The notes under the pieces are model-generated. The model did not search any database. It was not told the DNA's origin and saw only the letters and a program-made list of their open reading frames with translations. From NCBI GenBank assembly GCA_017462755.1, contig JAFTQM010000021.1, forward strand, positions 1 to 32,386: 32,386 bases of DNA, in the 5' to 3' direction. Source of the DNA: Lachnospiraceae bacterium (lineage in GTDB: Bacteria; Bacillota; Clostridia; Lachnospirales; Lachnospiraceae). This document shows positions 23,359 to 31,206 of the stretch, piece by piece (within the stretch, counting starts at the first letter, position 1; each line of letters begins with the position of its first letter). The position numbers and the translations under genes are program-made.

Positions 23359-24521
23359 TGCTTCTTCCGCCGCGTCGTGGAACAATTCGCCGGAAATCCA
23401 TACCTTCTCTAATTGATAATCCAAATCTAACATCAGCAAATCGGCATTGCGTCCCTTCTTGAACATACCGAATTTCTTCTGTACGCCTGCAGCGCGTGCG
23501 GCAGATTCCGTAGCAGCCGTGATGGCGACGCTTGCCGGAATACCGTAGTGAATCAAGCGCAGCATGGATTCGTATACATTTGTGGTGGAACCGGCAAGGG
23601 TACCGTCGGCAAGGGTAGCACAGCCGTCCTTTACCGTTACGTCCTGATGATTGAGCTGGTAGGTTCCGTCCGGCATACCGGCAGCACTCATGGAATCCGA
23701 TACGATAATCAGCTTTTCCGGAATAGCGGTAAACATCAGACGCAGAATGGAAGGATGTACATGGATACCATCACAAATAATTTCTGCATTAAAGCCAAAT
23801 CGTACAGAGCACCGATGAGTCCCGGTTCTCTGTGATGCATGCTGTTCATGCCGTTAAACAGGTGGGTAATCTGAGTAACACCTGCCTGTGCAGCACGCTG
23901 CGCGGTCGCATAGTCGCAGGTGGTGTGTGCCAGAGAAATGACGAAATCCTTACGATAACGGTCGATAAATTCAAAAGCCCCCGGCAAAGTAGGGTCAATA
24001 TCGGCAATGCGGATAAAACCGCCGCCGGCAAGGAAAAGCTCGCGGAACAACTGGATATCAACCGGCAGCAGATGCTCTGCAGCCTGTGCGCCGTTCTTTT
24101 CGTTACCGAAGAAAGGACCCTCCATATGGATACCGACCATATGACTTTCAACCGGTTTTTGCATATGCTGCTCCCGATAAAGCGTGTGCAGGTTTTTCAG
24201 TCCGGTAAGCATATTTTTCTTGGTATCAGTGCCGATGGTAGGCAGGACGGAGGTAATACCTCGTTGTGCATACCATTTCATCATCTTGTGCATTTCCTCC
24301 GGTGTAGCGGTGGAAAAATCATAGCCGGCGCAGCCGTGTGTGTGGATATCAATCAGACCCGGGATAATGCGCTTGCCGGAGCAGTCGATGATTTCCGTAC
24401 CTTCCGGAATGGTCATGGTATTTGCTACACTCTCAATAACGCCGTCAATGACCAGAATCTGAGTTCTTTTAAAGCGTCCGTTTAAAAGAACGAGACCGTT
24501 TTTAAACAATTTTGCATTCAT
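23356..24521 (-). pseudogene. nagA: N-acetylglucosamine-6-phosphate deacetylase, broken by a one-base frameshift
   Basis: NagA removes acetate from GlcNAc-6-phosphate in amino-sugar salvage. The 5' frame (24521 to about 23800) encodes the metal site HTH (DIHTHGCAGYD), HMEGPFFG, LAHTTCDYA and THLFNGMNSMHHREPGLIGALYD, then drifts into nonsense and stops at 23736. The 3' half is intact in the -1 frame from about 23800 to 23356 (after DG-IHVHPSILRLMFTAIPEKLIIVSDSMSAAGM, to YQLEKVWISGELF). One missing base in the A-run at 23797-23799 (a T in the mRNA) would join them as ...GALYDFGFNAEIICDGIHVHP..., exactly the family sequence, giving about 388 residues. The rest is undamaged, so the lesion is recent or a sequencing error. 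No slippery heptamer is seen. GAGAGG precedes the ATG. It follows the aminotransferase gene by 27 bp. Confidence 0.9.
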
Positions 24522-24548
24522 ATGGGTACCTCTCTTTCGTAAAATGGT

Positions 24549-25736
24549 TTAACGGTATTCAGCAGCCAACTGCTCGAATACCTTGAGTGCGCGTTCAATT
24601 CGTTCGGTTGGAACACAGTAAGAAATGCGTACATGCCCCGGACAGCCGAAGTCGTCTCCCGGCACCAGAAGCAAATCGTATTTCTTTGCTCGTTCACAGA
24701 AGGCAACAGCGTCAGGCTCTAAGGAGCGTGGGAAAATATAAAAGGCACCCTGTGGCTTCACGCAGGTAAAGCCCAGACGAATCAAGCCCTCATAAAGCAG
24801 GTTGCGGTTTTTCTCATAAATGCTGGTGTCAGCGGTTTCGTCGGTACAGTAAGAAGCAACGCGCTGGAACAGACTCGGAGCATTGACATAGCCCAGGGTA
24901 CGTCCGGCACCACAGATGGCAGCATAAGCAAGCTTTGCGTCCGTCATTTCGTCCGGTACCAATATATAGCCGATACGTTCTCCCGGAAGGGAAAGGGATT
25001 TGCTATAGGAATAGCAGACAAAGGTATTCGGATAGTATTTGGTTACAAACGGAATCTCCAATCCATCATAAATCAGTTCGCGGTAAGGCTCATCGGAAAT
25101 CAGAAAAATCGGATGTCCGTATTCTGCGCTTTTGCGGGTCAGCAATGCCGCCAGCTTCTGAATTGTTGCCTCGGAATAAATCGTACCGGACGGATTGTTT
25201 GGCGAATTGATAATCATTGCCTTGGTATGTGGGTTGAGTGCTGCTTCAAGCTTTTCAAAATTAATTTGGAATTGCTCAATATCCGCATCCACAACAACCA
25301 GCTTTGCACCGGCGCCGCTTTCGACAAAGCAACGATATTCCGGGAAAAATGGTGCGGCTACGACAAATTCATCGCCCGGCTCTGCCAATGCGCGGAAGCA
25401 GGCACTCAGCGCAGCAGCGGCGCCGACCGTCATATAAAAATTGTCGGCATGAAAGGCAGTACCGAAACGACGATTTAAGGATTCGGCAATTCGAGTGCGG
25501 ACGATGGCATCGCCCTGCGCACTGGTATAACCGTGTGTTCCGACCGGACCCTCCTCCTCAAGTACTCGTAAAATAGCCTGATGAACGGAATCCGGAGCAG
25601 GTACGCTCGGATTGCCAATGCTAAAATCAAAGATATTTTCTGCACCGACTTCGGCAGCGCGGCGCTTTCCGTATTCAAAAATCTCGCGAATCGTGGAACG
25701 CTTTTGTCCCAAATCAACCATGGATTGTGAAAACAT
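24549..25736 (-). CDS. Pyridoxal-phosphate-dependent aminotransferase (class I/II)
   Basis: The 395-residue protein belongs to fold-type I aminotransferases, near the aspartate/aromatic or alanine aminotransferase subgroup. It shows SIGNPSVPAPD (39-49), the NSPNNPSG loop (177-184), DEPYRELIYDG (215-225), the Schiff-base lysine K246 in SYSKSLSLPGERIGY, and R393-proximal VRISYCVP near the C-terminus. It should transfer amino groups between amino acids and 2-oxo acids in the cytoplasm; the preferred substrate is not clear. AAGGAGG lies 5 bases before the ATG. It is the first gene of a two-gene operon with nagA. Confidence 0.93.
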   Translation of the reverse strand: MFSQSMVDLGQKRSTIREIFEYGKRRAAEVGAENIFDFSIGNPSVPAPDSVHQAILRVLEEEGPVGTHGYTSAQGDAIVRTRIAESLNRRFGTAFHADNFYMTVGAAAALSACFRALAEPGDEFVVAAPFFPEYRCFVESGAGAKLVVVDADIEQFQINFEKLEAALNPHTKAMIINSPNNPSGTIYSEATIQKLAALLTRKSAEYGHPIFLISDEPYRELIYDGLEIPFVTKYYPNTFVCYSYSKSLSLPGERIGYILVPDEMTDAKLAYAAICGAGRTLGYVNAPSLFQRVASYCTDETADTSIYEKNRNLLYEGLIRLGFTCVKPQGAFYIFPRSLEPDAVAFCERAKKYDLLLVPGDDFGCPGHVRISYCVPTERIERALKVFEQLAAEYR

Positions 25737-25794
25737 AAGACCCTCCTTAGTTAAAATAATTACTAATATGAAGAAAAATCACTTTCTATGCTTT

Positions 25795-25823
25795 ATGATA
25801 GCATGAATCTGTGTTTACGTCAA
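25795..25823 (-). promoter_or_regulatory. Promoter of the aminotransferase-nagA operon
   Basis: On the reverse strand TTGACG (25823-25818) and TATCAT (25800-25795) are 17 bases apart. The -10 box lies within a small dyad ATGCT-ttatgat-AGCAT (25788-25804), which might be an operator. Confidence 0.72.
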
Positions 25824-25837
25824 TGAAGCAAAAGTTT

Positions 25838-26098
25838 GAGTTCCCGCTTTTGCCTGCCGCAGACATGGAATTGCGAAACTCGGTGAAAACGATATCTCAG
25901 TCAGACAAGTTAACCAAAACCAAAGCAGGTACTTGAGACCCGCCGGTACTTAGACGCTGTATTTTAGCGTCTTATGTACCGCTGCGAGTGTCGAAGTAGC
26001 GAGAGCGTGCCTGCGTGCGTTTTAGGTTAAGCTTGGCTGACGTTAGAAAAATGACGTTTCGCAATTCCATGTCTGCGGCAGGCAAAAAATGCGGAAAC
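25838..26098. repeat. Nested inverted-repeat (foldback) element, MITE-like or structured RNA
   Basis: The outermost strong arms are perfect 32-bp inverted repeats, 25848-25879 and 26056-26087. A further pair, AGTTCCCGC before the left arm and GCGGAAACT after the right arm, is offset by three bases (AAT). Inside lie a second arm pair (25899-25920 with 26019-26041, one mismatch and two bulges), a third (GCAGGTAC 25925-25932 with GTGCCTGC 26007-26014) and a central hairpin (CGGTAC..AGACGCT 25944-25958 with AGCGTCT..GTACCG 25966-25981). The whole 261 bp can fold into one long hairpin. There is no open frame of note and no clear target-site duplication. It lies between divergent promoters (aminotransferase and relP). 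No known family is recognised. Confidence 0.85.
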
Positions 26099-26183
26099 TT
26101 ACCAATGAGGAGCTTTTTGATTCTAAATGATTTCTTAAACTTTGGTTAAAGAAAAAAATTGTAACAAAAAGTTAACAAATCTA

Positions 26184-26192
26184 TGTTATACT
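26184..26192 (+). promoter_or_regulatory. Extended -10 promoter of the alarmone synthetase gene
   Basis: TGTTATACT (26184-26192) is a TGn-extended -10. No -35 lies at standard spacing. The start of transcription would be near 26199, about 80 bases before the ATG at 26279. Together with the foldback element and the reverse promoter, this covers the 542-bp gap between genes. Confidence 0.5.
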
Positions 26193-26278
26193 GTGAGTAA
26201 GCTATGGAAAACAATCCGGATGCTGTCCGGATATACGAGAGAACAGGAAGCAAATGCTTTCGGAATAGAGGAGAGTGT

Positions 26279-27169
26279 ATGGAGTTACCAATTTCATTTA
26301 ACGAGGAAGAGCTTTGGAATCGTACCCTTTTGCTGTATGATGCAGCACTGAAGGAAATCGGCACCAAGCTGGAGATTTTGAATAACGAGTTTAAGCTGGC
26401 GCATCAGTACAACCCAATTGAACATATTACGTCCAGAATCAAATCGGTACACAGCATTGCGAAGAAAATGCGCCACAATCAGCGGGAGCTGACGGTAGAG
26501 AATATTGTCCGTTATGTAAATGATATTGCCGGAATCCGCATTATTTGTTCGTTTACAAACGATATTTATCGGATTGCAGATTTGATTGCAAAGCAGAGCG
26601 ACATTACGGTACTAAAGGTGAAGGATTATATTGCAAATCCGAAGCAAAACGGTTATACCTCATATCATATGATTGTGTCGGTACCGATTTTTCTTTCGGA
26701 TGAAGTGATTGATACGAAGGTGGAGATTCAGATTCGGACGATAGCGATGGATTTTTGGGCGAGTCTGGAGCACAAAATTTATTATAAGTTTGAGGGAAAT
26801 GCACCGGTTCATATCCGGCGCGAATTGAAGGAATGTGCAGATTTGGTATCGTTTTTGGATCGAAAGATGCTCTCCATCAACGAAGAAATCCAAAGCTATA
26901 AGGAGCCGGAGGAGAATTATTCTAAGATTATGACGAGCTTGCTCAAGGAGCGGATGCGAATGGCATACGGTACGGTACAGGAGGAAGAAAATGCGATTGA
27001 CGCTACCGCGCATTCTGAGGAGGACGAGCAGGACTGGGTCCCGGTAGTCGATGATTACCGGGAAGAGGAATTTGACGCAGATACAGAGAACACCGCTGCA
27101 ACCGTGGAGGCTGCAGTAACGCTGGAGACGGCATCGATTAAAGTGGTAAAGAAAAATAAACATAACTAA
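26279..27169 (+). CDS. Small alarmone synthetase, RelP/YwaC-like GTP pyrophosphokinase
   Basis: The protein makes (p)ppGpp from GTP/GDP and ATP. It has only the synthetase domain: YNPIEHITSRIKSVHSIAKKM (about 44-64), DIAGIRIICSFTNDIYRIA (82-100), KDYIANPKQNGYTSYHMIV (115-133) and VEIQIRTIAMDFWASLEHKIYYKF (148-171, with the E-x-Q motif). No HD hydrolase, TGS or ACT domain is present. The IEH-x-SRIKS and CSF-x-NDIY wording favours the RelP/YwaC branch over RelQ. Residues 220-290 form an acidic, Glu/Asp/Ala-rich tail, longer than usual for the family. The ATG at 26279 has GAGGAG 5 to 6 bases upstream; an ATG at 26204 is closer to the promoter but lacks a site. A lipoprotein gene follows in the same operon. 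Confidence 0.9.
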   Translation: MELPISFNEEELWNRTLLLYDAALKEIGTKLEILNNEFKLAHQYNPIEHITSRIKSVHSIAKKMRHNQRELTVENIVRYVNDIAGIRIICSFTNDIYRIADLIAKQSDITVLKVKDYIANPKQNGYTSYHMIVSVPIFLSDEVIDTKVEIQIRTIAMDFWASLEHKIYYKFEGNAPVHIRRELKECADLVSFLDRKMLSINEEIQSYKEPEENYSKIMTSLLKERMRMAYGTVQEEENAIDATAHSEEDEQDWVPVVDDYREEEFDADTENTAATVEAAVTLETASIKVVKKNKHN

Positions 27170-27181
27170 GGAGAAATGAAC

Positions 27182-29371
27182 GTGGGTGGAAACATAAGAA
27201 AAATCGGAATGATACTTTTGGCGGGATGTCTGTCGGTAGCTTGTTATGGTTGCAGTTCATCGGCAGATAAGGAGATAACGACAGGACAGGAACTTGGTAA
27301 AGAGATTGCGGATGTGGAGGCGACGCCGGAACCGGAGGCAACGCTGACGCCAACCCCAATACCAACTCCGACGTCAACACCGGAGCCGACGAAAGAGCCG
27401 GAGGCGACACTGCCACCGACACTAACCCCGACGCCGAGTCCGGAGCCAATGGAAGAGCCGGAGGCGACTATGACACCAACGCCGATGCCAACACCGGAGC
27501 CAACGGAAGAGCCGGAGGCGACTATGACACCAACGCCGGAGCCAACGGAAGAGCCGGAAGCGACTATGACGCCAACGCCGACGTCGACCCCGAAGCCTAC
27601 AAAGAAACCGGAAGCGACCCCGACACCAAAGCCAACGAAGAAACCGGAAGTAACACCAACTCCAAAGCCGACGAAAAAACCAACGCCGACACCAAAACCT
27701 GCCAAAAGCGAAGTAGATGTGATGATAAGTGATATTCTTGAGGATATTATCGAGCCGTCTATGAATGATTTGGAAAAAGTAGTGGTGATACATGATTATA
27801 TGTTGCGTAATATCGACTATGATTATGAAAACTATTTGGCGGGAACGGTTCCCGGCACCAGTAGTTACACCTTGGGTGCGTTGAAAACAGGCTGGGCGAT
27901 ATGCGGCGGATACGCATCTACGTTTTATGATTTGGCAAAAGCAGCGGGACTGGATGTACAATATGTGTCAGGAATGGCGGATAACGACAGTGGTAAAGGG
28001 GCGCAAGGACATGCGTGGAACCAGGTAAAGATAGATGGAAGCTGGTACAATGTGGACGTTACCTGGGACGATCCTACCTGGGTAGGTAAGGAGCATTCCG
28101 ACCAGTCTTCAAATGCATATACTTACTTTTTGGTGTCCGATGCTGTATTGGAGAAAGGAAAGCATACTTGGGATACCAGCAGTACTTATGCGTGTCCGAA
28201 GAGCTATGATTTTGTTAAAATCGTGAAAGCGATAGAAAGCATCAATACCGACCCGAGCGTGAAATTTGCGTACTCTAAGGAAGACGCGGATGAAATAATT
28301 GCACAGATGCATGCGCAGGGAGTTCAAAGCTTTGTTTTGTACTTTGCGCACTCTGGTCAGATGCAGAGTTGGGATGTGCTTGACGAACTGTTTGCAAAGC
28401 ACAATACTGTTTATTCGACAGATGGGGCAAGTGTAGTCATTCCGGAGGAAATATATAAGTACAACATTAAAACCGAAGAGGGACTTTGCAGCATTACTGA
28501 ATTAAGTGAGATTAAAGAAGTGTTGGAGCATTACAACGGTTCACCGGAGGATATTCGTTTTCGTTATTATGATACGACGATCACGGAAGAAAATATTGAT
28601 TTTCTGATTGAATATGGGCTGGCAAAGGTAGGTTGTGCGGCAAAACGAAGTGCAAGTACGACGGTACATGACAACCATCTGGAGTTTGGGGTAAGGTTGT
28701 CCGAGAAGCCGGTATATGTTGTTGACGATTTGAGCGATTTAGTGGATATGGATACCGACTCCGACTTTGAATTATGGTATGAGGGCGGTGTGCTATCCCA
28801 TGAGGAATTATCGGCGGCACTGAATCAGGCAGCAATTCCGAAAGGAGCATCCTTTGTCGTAGCCGGAAGAGAAGGATTTCACGAACAGTCTGTAACCTAT
28901 GCGGAGATATATGCAAAGAAGGAAATATGGTATGCAGATGAGTTGCAGGATATTATTGATGCAGTGGAGCAGTACGGAATCAGCGGTGTTGCAACGCGGC
29001 CGATCTATGTGCCGGAAAATGCAGCAAATCCGGAGCTTCGTTTTGAAATAAGCGATTACCTCTATGAGAAAGCAGAAGATGGTTATGCTTTAGGCGGCTG
29101 GAGAACGGAATATGGCTATTATATCGGAGAAGTTAACCGAGAAGTTATTTTTGACAGCATCGAACAGCTGACAGAAGAAATCCAAAACGCGATTGACAAG
29201 AATCAATTAGGATATACCATATTTTATTGTGAAGAAGCCTTTTATAACAGTAATGGTGGTGAATATGAGATCATTGCGGCTACCGGCTGTGATGTAGAAA
29301 TCGTTATGGGTTACAGTAAGGGCGGAAGCTACAATTATGAAGGGTTTAAGTTGGCGTTAAAGGCAGAATAA
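27182..29371 (+). CDS. Lipoprotein with transglutaminase-like domain and Pro/Thr-rich repeat linker
   Basis: The protein has about 729 residues. An N-terminal signal with the lipobox LLAGC (Cys about residue 16) predicts lipid anchoring outside the membrane. Residues about 48-175 are a low-complexity Thr-Pro-Glu-Lys linker with repeats of TPEPTEEPEATMTP type, as in wall-spanning spacers. A transglutaminase/protease-like domain follows with a Cys-His-Asp triad: C241 in GWAICGGYA, H277 in GHAWNQV and D292 in VDVTWDDP. A long C-terminal region (about 350-729) has repeated YDLYEKA-like and beta-rich segments of unknown fold. The start is taken as GTG at 27182, 8 bases after AAGGAG; ATG at 27176 is only 2 bases away from it. 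It begins 12 bases after the alarmone synthetase gene, so co-transcription is likely. Confidence 0.83.
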   Translation: MGGNIRKIGMILLAGCLSVACYGCSSSADKEITTGQELGKEIADVEATPEPEATLTPTPIPTPTSTPEPTKEPEATLPPTLTPTPSPEPMEEPEATMTPTPMPTPEPTEEPEATMTPTPEPTEEPEATMTPTPTSTPKPTKKPEATPTPKPTKKPEVTPTPKPTKKPTPTPKPAKSEVDVMISDILEDIIEPSMNDLEKVVVIHDYMLRNIDYDYENYLAGTVPGTSSYTLGALKTGWAICGGYASTFYDLAKAAGLDVQYVSGMADNDSGKGAQGHAWNQVKIDGSWYNVDVTWDDPTWVGKEHSDQSSNAYTYFLVSDAVLEKGKHTWDTSSTYACPKSYDFVKIVKAIESINTDPSVKFAYSKEDADEIIAQMHAQGVQSFVLYFAHSGQMQSWDVLDELFAKHNTVYSTDGASVVIPEEIYKYNIKTEEGLCSITELSEIKEVLEHYNGSPEDIRFRYYDTTITEENIDFLIEYGLAKVGCAAKRSASTTVHDNHLEFGVRLSEKPVYVVDDLSDLVDMDTDSDFELWYEGGVLSHEELSAALNQAAIPKGASFVVAGREGFHEQSVTYAEIYAKKEIWYADELQDIIDAVEQYGISGVATRPIYVPENAANPELRFEISDYLYEKAEDGYALGGWRTEYGYYIGEVNREVIFDSIEQLTEEIQNAIDKNQLGYTIFYCEEAFYNSNGGEYEIIAATGCDVEIVMGYSKGGSYNYEGFKLALKAE
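27328..27705 (+). repeat. Degenerate tandem repeat encoding the Pro/Thr-rich linker
   Basis: Units of about 39 to 45 bp encode variants of TPEPTEEPEATMTP. The clearest copies are at 27440-27580 (GAGCCGGAGGCGACTATGAC recurs). Replication slippage could change linker length without breaking the frame. Confidence 0.75.
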
Positions 29372-29385
29372 ATTATTGTTAATAG

Positions 29386-29421
29386 AAAGAGGATGGCTTG
29401 AGGAAAAGCCATCCTCTTTTA
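29386..29421 (+). terminator. Terminator of the alarmone synthetase-lipoprotein operon
   Basis: AAAGAGGATGGCTT pairs with AAGCCATCCTCTTT (29406-29419), a perfect 14-bp stem with a six-base loop, followed by T's. Confidence 0.9.
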
Positions 29422-29455
29422 GTACAATGAGTGGTAGAAAAAAATAAAAAAGGTA

Positions 29456-29501
29456 TTAACCGCCCTAAACGTTTGGGTACTATAATATTGAAAGCTTTCA
29501 A
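29456..29501 (+). promoter_or_regulatory. Palindrome-rich promoter of the sigma-factor gene
   Basis: A TATAAT (29481-29486) is preceded by TTAACC (29456-29461) at an unusually long 19-base spacing. The spacer holds the dyad CCCTAAACGTTTGGG (29463-29477, one extra T in the left arm). A second, perfect 14-base palindrome TTGAAAGCTTTCAA (29488-29501) covers the expected transcript start. A 19-base spacer with a central dyad is the layout of MerR-type promoters, but no MerR gene is in the window. Confidence 0.6.
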
Positions 29502-29531
29502 ATACACTTTATCACGAAAGGAAGGAATATC

Positions 29532-31073
29532 TTGGATACGATTTCGGTAGCTACTTTTGTAGAGGAAAATCTAAAAACGATTTTTGCTTATGCCTTATCC
29601 AGAGTGTCTAATCATGAGGATGCAGAGGACTTGACCGGTGACATAGTGATAGCGATTTTGCAGAGTGCGGACAAGCTAAAGACACCGGAGGCGTTTTATG
29701 GCTATATTTGGGGCATTGCCGCCAATACCTATCGGAAGTTTTTGCGAAAAAGGAGCAATCGAAAGAGCGTGGAAGAGAGCATTGAGCAAATCGAGGAGTC
29801 CGCTTCGATGAAACTGGCAGCAGAGGGCGATTTTGCAGAGGAGCTTGCAGATGCAGAGGAACTGCATAAAGATATGGCAAGGCTTCGGATGGAAATTGCG
29901 TTGCTTTCCAAGGAACATCGGGAGTGTACGGTGGCATATTATTTTGAAGAATTGTCCTGCAGTGCGATTGCGAAAAAGCTGGATATTTCACCGGAAATGG
30001 TAAAGTACTATCTGTTTAAAACAAGAAAAATTTTGAAAGAGGGTATCAGTATGGAACGAGAATTTGGTGAAAAGAGCTTTAGACCGGAACCATTTGAATT
30101 TGCAACTATTTTTCAGGGAAGTTTTAATCGGGAGTATCAGAATTTGTTTACCAGAAAGCTGCCCGGACAGATACTTTTGTCAGCATATTATACGCCGATG
30201 TCGATACGGGAGTTAGCAATCGAGCTTGGCGTAGCCTCGGTATATTTGGAGGACGAAATATCGCTGCTTGAAAAATATAAGCTGTTATCAAGGCTTGCTA
30301 CAGGGAAGTATCAGACCAATCTGGTAATATTTACAGAGGATTTTACAAAAGAATTTCATCGAGAGGCAAAGAAGCTGGCGGTGCCTGCCTTAAAAGAAAT
30401 TTTTACAGGTGTGAAAGTGCATATGCAAGAAGTGAAAAGTATCAATCGGGTTTGTGACGGACTTTCGAAAGAACGCCTGCTGTGGGGGCTGTTATGGCCG
30501 CTGATGCGCATGGGACTGAAAAGCTTTTCTGCAAAGCATCCGCAATACGAGGAAATGAACGAAATCTATCAGGGTGTGGGCGGAATCAATTATGGTGTGG
30601 CAGGGAATGAAATACCGGAGGAGTTTCGTTGTGATTCTTTTGCAGGATACGCGGAAATTGATGAAAACTACTACGCAATGGCGGCGGATTTTGGTGTACT
30701 CCCAACAAAGAACCGGTATTTTGGCAGAGAAAACAGGGAAGAAGTTCGGGAGAAAATTTATAAGACCGTTGCCGGAGAAATTGAGACAGAGTTTATGGTT
30801 TTGACAGAAGAAGAGGAACGTGTGCTTGGCGAGATTTTATCAAGGGAAGCGGAAATGATGGCGGAACTGTATGAGCATTTGTTTGAGGGTGCTTGTAATA
30901 TTATGAAGCAGCACGCACCAAAGCAGGTAAAAGAGGAAGTGGAGCGAATCATATATCATACACTGCTGTTTCGCACCACAGGTCTGTTCGGAGGATGTGC
31001 GGTGCAGTCGGGAGAGCTGGAGATTCCGAAGGTAGATGGAGCAGTGGCAGTTTTGATCCGGGGAAAAAAGTAA
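29532..31073 (+). CDS. ECF-type sigma factor with long C-terminal extension
   Basis: Residues 1-75 form sigma-70 region 2 (FVEENLKTIFAYALSRVSNHEDAEDLTGDIVIAIL, IWGIAANTYRKFLRK), and 115-170 form region 4 (LRMEIALLSKEHRECTVAYYFEELSCSAIAKKLDISPEMVKYYLFKTRKIL). Then about 340 further residues follow. Residues 208-268 look like a winged helix (ILLSAYYTPMSIRELAIELGVASVYLEDEISLLEKYKLLSR). The rest (270-513) is an alpha/beta region of unknown family. No membrane helix is present. ECF factors are normally under 200 residues and paired with an anti-sigma factor; none is encoded next to this one. The extension may therefore sense the signal. The start is TTG after AAGGAAGGA. Promoter palindromes suggest tight control. 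Confidence 0.82.
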   Translation: MDTISVATFVEENLKTIFAYALSRVSNHEDAEDLTGDIVIAILQSADKLKTPEAFYGYIWGIAANTYRKFLRKRSNRKSVEESIEQIEESASMKLAAEGDFAEELADAEELHKDMARLRMEIALLSKEHRECTVAYYFEELSCSAIAKKLDISPEMVKYYLFKTRKILKEGISMEREFGEKSFRPEPFEFATIFQGSFNREYQNLFTRKLPGQILLSAYYTPMSIRELAIELGVASVYLEDEISLLEKYKLLSRLATGKYQTNLVIFTEDFTKEFHREAKKLAVPALKEIFTGVKVHMQEVKSINRVCDGLSKERLLWGLLWPLMRMGLKSFSAKHPQYEEMNEIYQGVGGINYGVAGNEIPEEFRCDSFAGYAEIDENYYAMAADFGVLPTKNRYFGRENREEVREKIYKTVAGEIETEFMVLTEEEERVLGEILSREAEMMAELYEHLFEGACNIMKQHAPKQVKEEVERIIYHTLLFRTTGLFGGCAVQSGELEIPKVDGAVAVLIRGKK

Positions 31074-31141
31074 GGCGGTGAAACGCGAAAATGTACGACA
31101 GTGAAAGATGAAAAGTGATAGAATAACGGAACATATCATGA

Positions 31142-31185
31142 TATAATTGAGGTGTTTGACAAGAGTGAAACTTTGAAAATATAAG
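31142..31185 (+). promoter_or_regulatory. Promoter of the terminal AlbA_2/HATPase gene
   Basis: TTGACA (31156-31161) and TATAAG (31180-31185) are separated by 18 bases, giving a start about 15 bases before the ATG. Another TATAAT at 31142-31147 overlaps a perfect 12-base palindrome ATATCATGATAT (31133-31144). Confidence 0.6.
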
Positions 31186-31206
31186 GTTTTATAGATAGAA
31201 AGTGAG

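Noticed and set aside
23730-23830. Programmed ribosomal frameshift in nagA
   Set aside because: No slippery heptamer or downstream pseudoknot is seen at the junction, and nagA is not known to need frameshifting; a deletion or read error is simpler.
27244-27705. 153-residue Gly/Val-rich reverse frame
   Set aside because: It is the antisense reading of the Pro/Thr linker repeat and has no independent support.
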